Below are positions 42,979 through 50,861 of a stretch of 64,000 nucleotides of DNA, one piece after another. The position numbers and the translations under genes were made by a program. Source of the DNA: a virus; IMG/VR virus record IMGVR_UViG_3300042520_001980, positions 62,001-126,000 of that record. One strand, 5' to 3'. Each line of letters starts with the position of its first letter. Position 1 is the first letter of the stretch. The notes beneath the pieces were generated by a model. The model worked only from the letters and a program-made list of their open reading frames with translations, had not been told where the DNA came from and ran no database searches.

Positions 42979-43575
42979 ATGATTAAAGTAGCAAACAATA
43001 TTCAGCGTATGCTTAAGAAGGCCGGTAGGCCGCAAGTAGATAACCCCAACAAGGCTCCCGTATATTTCCCTATACTAAATCCAAGTAGCAATCAGCTGGC
43101 CAATTACGGTATTTATGCCGGAGGTGGCGGTTTAGCAGGTGCGGGTATAGGCACTTTGATTAATGCATTGCGAGGACAGTCTAAACTCAAGGGTGCTCTT
43201 ATGGGTGCATTAATTGGAGCTGGTAGCGGCGCAGCAGTTAAAGGCATAGGAGACTACTCCCTAGATAGGCATGTTATCGATAAAGAGGGGAAAAAGTATC
43301 CAAATCTAACTAAGGCCTTGGACTCTCTTGGGGTTTCTCCAAGCCAGGTATACCGAGCTAATAAAGAGCGCATAGACGCTGAACCGGACAAGATCGATAT
43401 GCCGCTAACCCGAGACGAGGAATGGGTAGAGTCTGGGTTTGACCCTGCAACAATGACCTTAATACGTCCCGAGTGGCTACCGAGTTGGGTGCCCACAGCA
43501 GGGATCTATACAGACGAGCACGCCGACTACTATAGAGAAAAGTACGCGCCGAAGGCGAAGCCCAGTCAAGAATAA
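42979..43575 (+). CDS. Gly-zipper membrane protein with MIKVA leader, 198 aa
   Basis: Starts MIKVANNIQRMLKKAGRP with AAGGA about 9 bases upstream. Residues 45-90 have a Gly/Ala zipper (GGGGLAGAGIGTLI and LMGALIGAGSGAAVKG) able to form a membrane hairpin; the C-terminal half is charged and soluble. It resembles its neighbour at 42016 in layout, so the two may act together, for example in a channel made at DNA entry. Last gene before the bidirectional terminator. Confidence 0.75.
   Translation: MIKVANNIQRMLKKAGRPQVDNPNKAPVYFPILNPSSNQLANYGIYAGGGGLAGAGIGTLINALRGQSKLKGALMGALIGAGSGAAVKGIGDYSLDRHVIDKEGKKYPNLTKALDSLGVSPSQVYRANKERIDAEPDKIDMPLTRDEEWVESGFDPATMTLIRPEWLPSWVPTAGIYTDEHADYYREKYAPKAKPSQE
42982..43015 (+). 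repeat. Leader repeat, copy in the 198-aa gene
   Basis: Codes IKVANNIQRML directly after the ATG at 42979. Close match to 42927-42959 over about 30 bases. Confidence 0.8.
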
Positions 43576-43615
43576 TACAAGACCTGCTGGTATAAAACCT
43601 AAGTGCTATATAAAC

Positions 43616-43643
43616 AAAACCCAGGGCTTTGGCCCTGGGTTTT
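43616..43643. terminator. Bidirectional rho-independent terminator
   Basis: Perfect 12-bp arms AAAACCCAGGGC (43616-43627) and GCCCTGGGTTTT (43632-43643) flank a TTTG loop. T-runs follow the GC stem on both strands. It ends the plus operon and the leftward transcript of the Ig-like gene. Confidence 0.9.
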
Positions 43644-43721
43644 GCTATTTGTAGTACCGACATGCGAGCGGAGAGAACGTCTCTCCTAAATAGGACTCAT
43701 CGGCCTACAGTAGTTAGTATA

Positions 43722-44054
43722 TCAGCGGTTTCTGGGCTCGCCAAATTCAAAGTTTGCCACAACGACGCCGGCTTCGGTAACGATGACCTCGGCTTCGCCA
43801 GCTACCGGGAATACGGTCTCTACGCCGTCAGCGGCGACTTGAGCGTATTCGGCCTGGACAAGGACCTTGGCGACGCCAACTGGACCCTTGGAAGCTACTA
43901 CTGCTTTTGCTGCGTCTTCTACGCTTACGGCAACATCAATGATGGTTGCGTCAGAAACGCTCCATACGATATTGCGGACTTGGACGTCTGCGCCACTGGT
44001 GAACTTAAACGATACTGTTACGTCGACTTCTTGAATGTTGCTAATGCTGGCCAT
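43722..44054 (-). CDS. Ig-like small structural protein, 110 aa
   Basis: An all-beta protein with VTVSFKFTSGADVQVRNIVW, SVSDATIIDV and GPVGVAKVLVQAE strands in the pattern of BIG2/Ig-like domains, a common type of small phage decoration or accessory protein. AGGGG 5 bases before ATG is one of the best ribosome sites here, and a strong terminator follows, suggesting abundant expression. Decoration of the capsid is inference. Confidence 0.75.
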   Translation of the reverse strand: MASISNIQEVDVTVSFKFTSGADVQVRNIVWSVSDATIIDVAVSVEDAAKAVVASKGPVGVAKVLVQAEYAQVAADGVETVFPVAGEAEVIVTEAGVVVANFEFGEPRNR

Positions 44055-44055
44055 G

Positions 44056-44223
44056 TTATCCCCTGCTCCTTGGAGTGCCGAATTTGAGAGCTATGGATAT
44101 ATGCGGGCACTTTCGCTTATATCGTGCCATAACTATATCATAAATCATCTCAAATATCACGGCCATATTTAACAGCGTGGTCAAGATCAGCAGGCCCATA
44201 AATACCAAACTCATCGTATCCAT
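44056..44223 (-). CDS. Small membrane protein, 55 aa
   Basis: Frame from ATG-GAT-ACG to TAA. It begins with a hydrophobic segment (MSLVFMGLLILTTLLNMAV) followed by a basic tail. AGGTGA lies 5-6 bases before ATG. Its last codons hold the ribosome site of the Ig-like gene, one base away. Not recognised. Confidence 0.7.
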   Translation of the reverse strand: MDTMSLVFMGLLILTTLLNMAVIFEMIYDIVMARYKRKCPHISIALKFGTPRSRG

Positions 44224-44228
44224 ATGTG

Positions 44229-44528
44229 TCACCTAGGGTTAGCTCTTTTTTGTGGTACTGAGTCTACGTCTATCCGTGCGCCTAGTTTGTGTAAAACTTT
44301 TGCTATGTCGTAGGCTGCCTTATCTATAGCTTCCTCATCCATGTCCCAGAAGCAGCCGTGTAGGCATTCGTGCAACAGCACCTCAAGTACCTCTGCTTGC
44401 TTTGACAACTTGTTTGAAAGCTTTATGCGCTTCTTGACATAGGAGGGCGGATCTATCTCTCCGCGAATATTTGCTTGGAGATCCGTCCTTACCAACTCCC
44501 ACGTGTTGTTACGCAACTTCACTTTCAT
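44229..44528 (-). CDS. Zincin-like (HExxH) protein, 99 aa
   Basis: Contains HECLH (H53, E54, H57) in a helix and a downstream acidic helix (DMDEEAID) that could supply the third zinc ligand, as in small metallopeptidase-like phage proteins. It is very short for a complete protease. Whether it cuts peptides or only keeps the fold is unknown. Confidence 0.7.
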   Translation of the reverse strand: MKVKLRNNTWELVRTDLQANIRGEIDPPSYVKKRIKLSNKLSKQAEVLEVLLHECLHGCFWDMDEEAIDKAAYDIAKVLHKLGARIDVDSVPQKRANPR

Positions 44529-44536
44529 TGTTAGCC

Positions 44537-44830
44537 TCAGAGCCAGAATATTACTGCCATCTTCTTGGCTTCGTTGGGTTGCTCAAACAGCGGTTGAGCT
44601 TTAACCAGATCGTAAACCAAGTCGTGCTTGTACACCAGATACCGGTTATTGACTATTGAAAATTTAGTTGGAAGCACGGACTCCAACTGAAGCTGACGCA
44701 TTATGTCCGCAATGATTGCTATATCAAATCCGGATAGCTTAAGTGCCTCGCAGACAGGGAGCAGCTTGGCCTCCCACTCGGGCTTATGGACGAACAGCTT
44801 CTCTTCGGACTTTGACAACGTGGTGCTCAT
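44537..44830 (-). CDS. Hypothetical protein, 97 aa
   Basis: Not recognised. It is a small helical protein. ATGA overlap with the gene upstream. Confidence 0.7.
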   Translation of the reverse strand: MSTTLSKSEEKLFVHKPEWEAKLLPVCEALKLSGFDIAIIADIMRQLQLESVLPTKFSIVNNRYLVYKHDLVYDLVKAQPLFEQPNEAKKMAVIFWL

Positions 44831-45090
44831 ACGCGAATGGAGTTTCTATTCCATTGGCTTGGCAGCAGAAGCCAGTGGCCTTGGAACGAGTAAGGTCCTT
44901 CGATCTTTGCATCTGCGTTAGGTATAAACTTATTCATGCCGTAGCCCTGAAGCCCAGACTCTTTAACGTAATTAAAGACCATTCTTTGAGCCTCAGGAGA
45001 AGTCAGCGCCAACGAGGACGGACCTTCTACGAAGACGCATAGTCCGTCATTCGTAACTTCGTGCTTTTTATTCGGACAGATTCTGACCAT
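44827..45090 (-). CDS. Hypothetical protein, 87 aa
   Basis: Not recognised. A CPNKKHEVTNDGLC segment at the start looks like a small zinc knuckle. It starts within the last 23 bases of the glycosyltransferase-like gene. Confidence 0.7.
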   Translation of the reverse strand: MVRICPNKKHEVTNDGLCVFVEGPSSLALTSPEAQRMVFNYVKESGLQGYGMNKFIPNADAKIEGPYSFQGHWLLLPSQWNRNSIRV

Positions 45091-45988
45091 TAGATTGCTC
45101 CTTTATCATCGCAGAGATATCGACTTCTGCAGTGACGTACTTCTGTACGGCAGAGTGTACTGCAGGGTTTACTTCCTTCAACTTGCTGTCTAACTTAATC
45201 AGTAGCTCCAGGGTCTTACCTTCTTTCATGGCCTTTTGCTTGAACCCATGCAAGTGCGTGAGCTTAAGGTCACCCTCTCCTCTTTGTATATTCTCTTCCG
45301 TAAGCAGCGTGGTAATAGGTACTTTCATCCTATCTTGAATCAGGTAACTAACCCACATCTGCTCTACCAAGGCAATACTTCTTTCAAAGGCAGATTTCTG
45401 CTGTTCCGTTGCGTCTCGCATATAGTTGCGGTCCTGCAGATATTCATCTATGAATTCAGCGTACTGATTTATTGCTTGCCAGTTCTGACCTCCGAATATT
45501 GCCATGTTTATCGGCATTCGGTTAGTCCAGTGAGTTTCTCTCAATGCAGGTAAGGATATACCTGCCTCTAAAAGCTCTTTTCTATACAGTTCGTACTTGT
45601 ACCATAAGAATGTCTCGGAGTGGAATCCGACTACCTCGTTATCCAAAAACCCCGCTGGTAACGGCTCCCATAGAAATATGTCGTTATCGAAATGTACGAA
45701 TGGCTCTTTGATAGTTTGGTAAGTATGTAGTTTGCTTTGAATCCAAACGCAAGGATCGGAATTAAAAGATTTTCCTACTGATAATATGCTGCTATACGGT
45801 AGCTGGCACTCTTCGGCCAATTCTTTACCTGCGTCGTCCGTGATCAAGGTAAAATCATCATGGTGCTTTCGTATGGTTGCAGCTGACAATGCCATTATGT
45901 AGACCGCTGGCTTTATAAGTTCCCTACCGCCAATCATATCTAGATAAGGTAAGAACTTGTCCGCCCTAAATGAGTGAAATGCCTTCAT
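45068..45988 (-). CDS. Glycosyltransferase-like protein (GT-A type)
   Basis: A 306-aa protein with the layout of DUF6734-type glycosyltransferases: PAVYIMALSAATIRKHH early, then FVHFDNDIFLW with a DND (D101-D103) that would bind metal and sugar nucleotide. The C-terminal 100 residues are helical. It lies just after the Cys-rich structural gene (ATGA overlap), so it might modify a virion fibre or a host glycan. The substrate is unknown. Confidence 0.75.
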   Translation of the reverse strand: MKAFHSFRADKFLPYLDMIGGRELIKPAVYIMALSAATIRKHHDDFTLITDDAGKELAEECQLPYSSILSVGKSFNSDPCVWIQSKLHTYQTIKEPFVHFDNDIFLWEPLPAGFLDNEVVGFHSETFLWYKYELYRKELLEAGISLPALRETHWTNRMPINMAIFGGQNWQAINQYAEFIDEYLQDRNYMRDATEQQKSAFERSIALVEQMWVSYLIQDRMKVPITTLLTEENIQRGEGDLKLTHLHGFKQKAMKEGKTLELLIKLDSKLKEVNPAVHSAVQKYVTAEVDISAMIKEQSNGQNLSE

Positions 45989-47016
45989 AGTTGATTGTAT
46001 CCATATCCAAAAAACAACAAGGTATTTTGTCGATAAGTGCCAGTACTAGGATCGTATATGAGCCCTTTAAGATAGTTGCCTTCTGCGGAGTTTTCCATAT
46101 TACCGTAGGTAGAGCGTTGCTGCGCTTGAAAAGCGGTACATCCTGGAGATGTAGGGGCTAGCGGACATGGACATATATTAGCAGGGGGCCCTTGAGAGCA
46201 TGGAGGCATGCACGCATAGCCCTCACAAGTTCCGGACAGACAATCGTTGCAACATGTAGTTATGCCAGGCGGGCAGGATGCCGCCCACCCTTCCGGAATA
46301 CCATCTCCTGGATTGGGATCTCCGTAGGCGGCTGAGTCCGAATAATAGCAACTAGAACAGCATAGAGTAGTTATGCCTACGCTAAGCTCAGCATCGCACT
46401 CATCGCAGTTGGAGACGGGTCCGCACACCGTTCCATTTTGCCCATTTCCCGAAGTAGGAACTGCGGGGCAAGGCTCACAACTAGCGCTGGTTATACAGCC
46501 ATTCACTATAGTCCTACAGCAGCATAGTTCGATTGGCGGCGGAGTACAGCAGTCTTTCGGCTCACACTGCGGAACAGGAGGACAAGTACCGTCCTCTGAT
46601 ATTACACAGCCGCTAATGATAGGCTCGCACGGTCCGCATATCCAATTAGGACATATCCCCTGACCGCCGCTGCATGCCTCTTCTGCTTCTGGACTATCGC
46701 ATTTTACGTCCGCAAAGTAAGACGCTTGGCAATCAATTACATCTTGCTCCACGAAACCGCCTGGGCCGGGTGTAGCCCCGTCAGGCTGAGGAGTAGTACC
46801 TTGTACAAGTATCTGGCAATTGCAGTCTTCCTCTTTTGCTACACAGTATCTAAACTTTTGAGACCAGGTAACAGTCTGAGGATCCCCGGGCACCATGCCG
46901 CAATTTTCGGGGTCTTCCTCTGAGGTAGGGCAAACTTTAGACAAAGTTACACTTAAACAACACAGGTTCAATCCCTGGTCGCAACAACATACAATTGCCG
47001 GATTAAAAACGCCCAT
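45985..47016 (-). CDS. Extremely cysteine-rich structural-like protein, 343 aa
   Basis: I count 43 Cys (about 12.5 percent) in residues 10-300, many as CC, CCC and CxC, set among Pro, Gly, Asp and Thr. The last 45 residues are ordinary and Tyr-rich. There is no signal peptide. Either many disulphides formed outside the cell or metal binding would be needed. It follows fibre-like genes, so a rigid surface protein is likeliest; not recognised. Confidence 0.8.
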   Translation of the reverse strand: MGVFNPAIVCCCDQGLNLCCLSVTLSKVCPTSEEDPENCGMVPGDPQTVTWSQKFRYCVAKEEDCNCQILVQGTTPQPDGATPGPGGFVEQDVIDCQASYFADVKCDSPEAEEACSGGQGICPNWICGPCEPIISGCVISEDGTCPPVPQCEPKDCCTPPPIELCCCRTIVNGCITSASCEPCPAVPTSGNGQNGTVCGPVSNCDECDAELSVGITTLCCSSCYYSDSAAYGDPNPGDGIPEGWAASCPPGITTCCNDCLSGTCEGYACMPPCSQGPPANICPCPLAPTSPGCTAFQAQQRSTYGNMENSAEGNYLKGLIYDPSTGTYRQNTLLFFGYGYNQL

Positions 47017-47300
47017 CAGCGCTCTATGAAACTAAGTCCGTTTGGAAAAACCAGGACTTCAACCCCTAAGGCTTTCTTAATTCTATCTAGCTCTAGCTCG
47101 GAGGATCCCTGAAGCTGAGCCAGCAGCTGATTTACAGCGTCGCTCATGCGTTTTCTTTTTGCGCAAGCTGAGCAGCCTTGAGCGGAGGTCTCTGTCTCGA
47201 CGGCATCGTAGGCAGCCTTGATGACCGGACTTACGGCTCTTACCTCTGCGTTGTTTAGTAGCCCGTGTACCGTAGAGTACGTCATTGCAAACTTCTTCAT
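47016..47300 (-). CDS. Hypothetical protein with CxxC, 94 aa
   Basis: Not recognised. It is helical, with CSACAKRKR near residue 43, and lies between fibre-like genes. Its stop overlaps the next start by one base. Confidence 0.7.
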   Translation of the reverse strand: MKKFAMTYSTVHGLLNNAEVRAVSPVIKAAYDAVETETSAQGCSACAKRKRMSDAVNQLLAQLQGSSELELDRIKKALGVEVLVFPNGLSFIER

Positions 47301-47309
47301 GTTATTACC

Positions 47310-47714
47310 TTAAAATGAGGGCGAGTTGTGTGTTTCCGATCTTCGGTTTGTGTACTTAGTAAGTATAGATATGTCTTCTGATAGTATGTCTATCTGGTTC
47401 TTCATTAAACTAATTGCATCGTTTAATGTCTGTTGGTTGTAGAAAACCAGATTCCACGCGTTAGCTCTATAGAAATCCTGCCCTGCATTAGGGGCAGCCT
47501 TTCTAAACATAGAGAAATCCACGGCCTTAACAATACCGTAAAAAACGTCTACTGGTCCTTCTAAATCGTTCTTACGTTTAATTAAAAGCAAATTGCCGTC
47601 AACGAAAGAACCCGTAGTGCCGCTGACACCAGTAGTGATCTGAACTCTATAGTGAGGATCTTGATTTCCCTCTCTAACAGTAGTAGTTATGAAATTTATA
47701 GATAGGTTGGCCAT
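47310..47714 (-). CDS. Hypothetical structural-type protein, 134 aa
   Basis: Not recognised. A beta-rich first half is followed by a C-terminal helix (LNDAISLMKNQIDILSEDIS) likely to form a coiled coil. It sits in the fibre gene run; one-base overlap with the upstream gene. Confidence 0.7.
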   Translation of the reverse strand: MANLSINFITTTVREGNQDPHYRVQITTGVSGTTGSFVDGNLLLIKRKNDLEGPVDVFYGIVKAVDFSMFRKAAPNAGQDFYRANAWNLVFYNQQTLNDAISLMKNQIDILSEDISILTKYTNRRSETHNSPSF

Positions 47715-47992
47715 TAATAAGATCCTCCGTCTAGAACGTCTTTAGCCGGAGTTGCTTCGTATCTGCCAGTAGTGGCATTGAATACGAGCAGATCTCCGTC
47801 CAACGATCCAGATAGACTAAATTGACTGTTGAGTGCAGTCAAATCTATGACTGACCCGGTTATATTTAACGTAAATAGTTTTCCGTCAGCCAGGTTTAAA
47901 GCAAGCTCTCCAGGATACAGTTCCGCCGGAGTAGGAACTACTCCAGCTTGAATTGAATATCTCTGAATTGTGCTTTTAAACTCGATTGGCAT
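47714..47992 (-). CDS. Small fibre-type protein, 92 aa
   Basis: Contains YPGELALNLADGKLF, a phrase typical of the start of phage tail-fibre and pre-neck appendage proteins, followed by LDGDLLVFNATTGRYEA. Probably a short adaptor or fibre component. It overlaps the upstream gene by 17 bases. Confidence 0.7.
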   Translation of the reverse strand: MPIEFKSTIQRYSIQAGVVPTPAELYPGELALNLADGKLFTLNITGSVIDLTALNSQFSLSGSLDGDLLVFNATTGRYEATPAKDVLDGGSY

Positions 47993-49100
47993 TGTCGGGC
48001 GATCCGAAGAACATTCCTGCTGAGGTTATAGAACGAGTAGGCAACATGGAGGTGAGGCCAGCATCTGTACCTACGCCCTCTTCACAGTCTCCGTCAAAAG
48101 CCACCTGTTCGCTAAAGAACCAAACCATAGGACACTGACATGCGTCGTAGTTGGGAACAGGTCCGCTTTCTCCCTCAAGTACTCCCCAGGGAATCCAGCC
48201 GTACATAAGCACCTGAGTTCCGTTCATAACAGGTACAGGCTTATACCCCTTTTTAACCTGCGCCTCAAGACTTATTCCAGGCGTTAGATACTTGTCGTAC
48301 ACCATCTCTTTGTTGTTCCAAGCCGCGGTATAAGGCAGCGATGTATTGTAGTTTGCCCAAGAGGCTGGAAAGCAGGCAGGCAAACACATATTTGCAGCCG
48401 TTACGCAGAAGGACGGAGTCCAGGCATACGACCACCCAGTTGCAATAGATCTGCCGGCTATATTGTGGTACGTTTGGGGAACTGAGCCGGTTATCTCTGC
48501 TAACAGAGGCCCTATCAAGTTAAACTTCGCTACCTGCGCCCCATATCTAGATCTAGCGTCACACAGAGGTTCGCAGGCATTGTTTCCCATCTCTCCTAAT
48601 GTTTTAGGTACAAATGCGGCAGCTCCCGTTGCCTTCGCAAAGAACTCCTGAGGAGTTTTGTAGCGATCATTTTGTGTGGGGCCTACTCGTGCACAATCTG
48701 CATAAGTGGTATATCCAAAGCCGCTTATGTTTGGAGAGCCTCCGCCAGAAGCAATGTTGGGCGGCACTACCAAGTTTAAATTCACCTGCGGCAAACAGGC
48801 GTCGCCTGAAATGTAGGATACTCCGCCCTCCAGTCGAATAGTCTGATCTGGATCGTCTTCTGCTGCAGGAGTGTTGGTGACTTGTAAGCTTACTGGGTTA
48901 CAGCCTATCTCTGCAGGGGGTGGAGTCGGCCAAGGACGTCTGGCGTTATCGTTAACGCATTTTGGCCCATCGGGATCTCTTGGATCCGGTATGCATATCT
49001 CAACAGGGATTTGACCTGAGTCACAATCTACAGAGACAGGTAGCGATACGCAGCCCGGTCCAGTAATTGGTGGAATAGGAATGCATTTATCTAGGCTCAT
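47976..49100 (-). CDS. Cys-containing virion surface protein, 374 aa
   Basis: Not recognised by family. I count 16 Cys, a Pro-rich N-terminal region with repeated PDPRDPDGP-like turns, and an aromatic-rich C-terminal half (WSYAWTPSF, YGWIPWG). Composition and location match the neighbouring fibre-like proteins and the Cys-rich protein two genes on. Probably part of the same surface structure. Confidence 0.7.
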   Translation of the reverse strand: MSLDKCIPIPPITGPGCVSLPVSVDCDSGQIPVEICIPDPRDPDGPKCVNDNARRPWPTPPPAEIGCNPVSLQVTNTPAAEDDPDQTIRLEGGVSYISGDACLPQVNLNLVVPPNIASGGGSPNISGFGYTTYADCARVGPTQNDRYKTPQEFFAKATGAAAFVPKTLGEMGNNACEPLCDARSRYGAQVAKFNLIGPLLAEITGSVPQTYHNIAGRSIATGWSYAWTPSFCVTAANMCLPACFPASWANYNTSLPYTAAWNNKEMVYDKYLTPGISLEAQVKKGYKPVPVMNGTQVLMYGWIPWGVLEGESGPVPNYDACQCPMVWFFSEQVAFDGDCEEGVGTDAGLTSMLPTRSITSAGMFFGSPDNANRV

Positions 49101-49108
49101 ATAGATCC

Positions 49109-50026
49109 TTACTGGCAGTTAAATACGTTTGGATTATCTGAACTTTGAGGCAGCCCTACGTATATAAAGCGTATTATATGCGGAAAGCCAGACAAAACCG
49201 AACTGTTAAGGAAGTCAGCATTTACAGCGTTCAGCTCTGCTCTTGTAAACGCACTGACTGCCAATGGACTTTGTGCGACAATCTTTACATCGCCATTTGC
49301 GTCAGGCTCCACTCCAGAAATGCTGTAAATTCCCTCGTTGCACAGTATGTCCTTGGAGTTAATTTTTTCTACCCACGGTCCACACTGCTCAGCCTGAGAG
49401 TCGTTTGCACCCTGCTGAGCGCCTATTATCACAGTGCGAGTATTAGTGAGAACCGAGATAGTGCAATTGTCCCCGGCGACCAACTTCACGTCGCCTACAA
49501 CCGGCTGGGATTCGTCGGTATATCTAAGAGTGTCGGTTTGCTGCAGTAAAGGCAAAGCGCTTCTACAAGTTATCTCATTAACTCGTTGCTTGCACAAAGC
49601 TACTGCCGTGCTTGGCTCAAATGCAGCGTAGACAAATATAGGCTCAGCCGCAGCAAAGGGAGTAAACAGGTTTTGAAGATTGCTAAAGCAGATATAACCC
49701 TCAACGGAGTATGCAGCTAAAGTAGGAAAGTCCTGCGAATCAAAATGGTATCGCACATATTCCTGCGTAGCATAAGCATCGTCTGCAAATTCCAGTACTG
49801 GATTACCTATCACAGTAGGCCCAACCAATAAGTTTATTCTTACCCTCAGCGGCTGACCTGGAGCTTTGTGCAGTGATGCCAGCTCTACAAATGGCGCCTC
49901 TACAAAAGAATCGCCGGTTACATATATTTTAAAGTCAACTAAAGTCTTGCGCAAAGCATCTATTTGACTACTGTTGCCTGCAATGGACGCTAAGGGATAG
50001 GATATGCTACTAAAGGCGTCGTACAC
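49109..50026 (-). CDS. Fibre-like paralogue E, 305 aa, GTG start
   Basis: A member of the tandem fibre set. KINSKDILCNEGIYSISGVE and DANGDVKIVAQSPLAV match the ING..GD..GNV.I.G element of the paralogues; ISYPLASIAG near the N-terminus recalls their YPL motif. The start is GTG at 50026 with GGAGG 5 bases upstream. Likely a trimeric tail appendage. Confidence 0.7.
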   Translation of the reverse strand: MYDAFSSISYPLASIAGNSSQIDALRKTLVDFKIYVTGDSFVEAPFVELASLHKAPGQPLRVRINLLVGPTVIGNPVLEFADDAYATQEYVRYHFDSQDFPTLAAYSVEGYICFSNLQNLFTPFAAAEPIFVYAAFEPSTAVALCKQRVNEITCRSALPLLQQTDTLRYTDESQPVVGDVKLVAGDNCTISVLTNTRTVIIGAQQGANDSQAEQCGPWVEKINSKDILCNEGIYSISGVEPDANGDVKIVAQSPLAVSAFTRAELNAVNADFLNSSVLSGFPHIIRFIYVGLPQSSDNPNVFNCQ

Positions 50027-50027
50027 T

Positions 50028-50861
50028 TTAACCTCCCGCCATGCTAAAGATAATCGAATTGCCCTCGGTAGTTATACGGAAAGCAGGTCTAAGTTCCCTA
50101 GTATCTTGTATCGGGTTGAAGGCGGCTGTCTTCAACGAAAGCACCACTGAACCATCCGCTTTTTGTTTTAACTTAGTTGCAAACGGTCCAACCAAGGAAC
50201 CCTCGAGAGTTTTTACATAGTGCACTAAAGTTATGTTCTTTAGGAATATTCCGTTAAGGTTCAAGACTTCAGACTGAGGGTAGTTGGGATCTACGCACTC
50301 GTATCTAGTGAAGTGAGGATCACCTAGAACGCTAATTTTAATAGTGTTGGAGTCCAGTCGATCTACTCTAATGCCCTCGTTACCCGTCAGAGTGATATCG
50401 CCGGACTTTTCATTCAAAGACTGAACTTGGTTTTTGGGCAGGTACTCGCAAACAGCTGGCAAAAAGGTGGCAGCCTCAGGAGTAAGTTCGTATTGTCCTT
50501 CGTCCACGGATTGCAGCAAGAAGCTTTTACTTGGATCGATTACCAAGCATCCTCCAAGTACGCCTTCGGAGTCAAATATCGATATTTGTTCTTTGGTAGA
50601 GCCAAATTCTATCTTGGCCTCTCCCAGTACGTCTCCAGCTGCTGAGCTTAATTGTAATGCAACCATAGCATCAGTCCTGGTTACTCTGCTGACATAGCAG
50701 GGCTGCTCAGACGCATAGTTACCTCTTGCATATATTCTTGCGTCTACAATCCAGCTCTGAGGCAAAAAGCCGGAGCTAAAAGAAAGAGTGCTGCTATCCA
50801 AAAAGGGATAGTTTCTACTTGCGTTTAAATTACGCCATTCTAAATGCGGAATTGTATTCAC
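50028..50861 (-). CDS. Fibre-like paralogue D, 277 aa, GTG start
   Basis: I chose GTG at 50861 (VNTIPHLEWRNLNASRNYPF), with AGGAG about 8 bases upstream and a GTGA overlap with the preceding stop. The longer frame to 50999 runs through the upstream gene. It has the N-terminal LNASRNYPF motif and the LNEKSGDITLTGNEGIRV element shared with paralogues. Confidence 0.7.
   Translation of the reverse strand: MNTIPHLEWRNLNASRNYPFLDSSTLSFSSGFLPQSWIVDARIYARGNYASEQPCYVSRVTRTDAMVALQLSSAAGDVLGEAKIEFGSTKEQISIFDSEGVLGGCLVIDPSKSFLLQSVDEGQYELTPEAATFLPAVCEYLPKNQVQSLNEKSGDITLTGNEGIRVDRLDSNTIKISVLGDPHFTRYECVDPNYPQSEVLNLNGIFLKNITLVHYVKTLEGSLVGPFATKLKQKADGSVVLSLKTAAFNPIQDTRELRPAFRITTEGNSIIFSMAGG

Noticed and set aside
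43670-43686. Second hairpin GGAGAG/CTCTCC beside the bidirectional terminator
   Set aside because: Only 6 bp with no U-tract; at most a minor 3' end stem.
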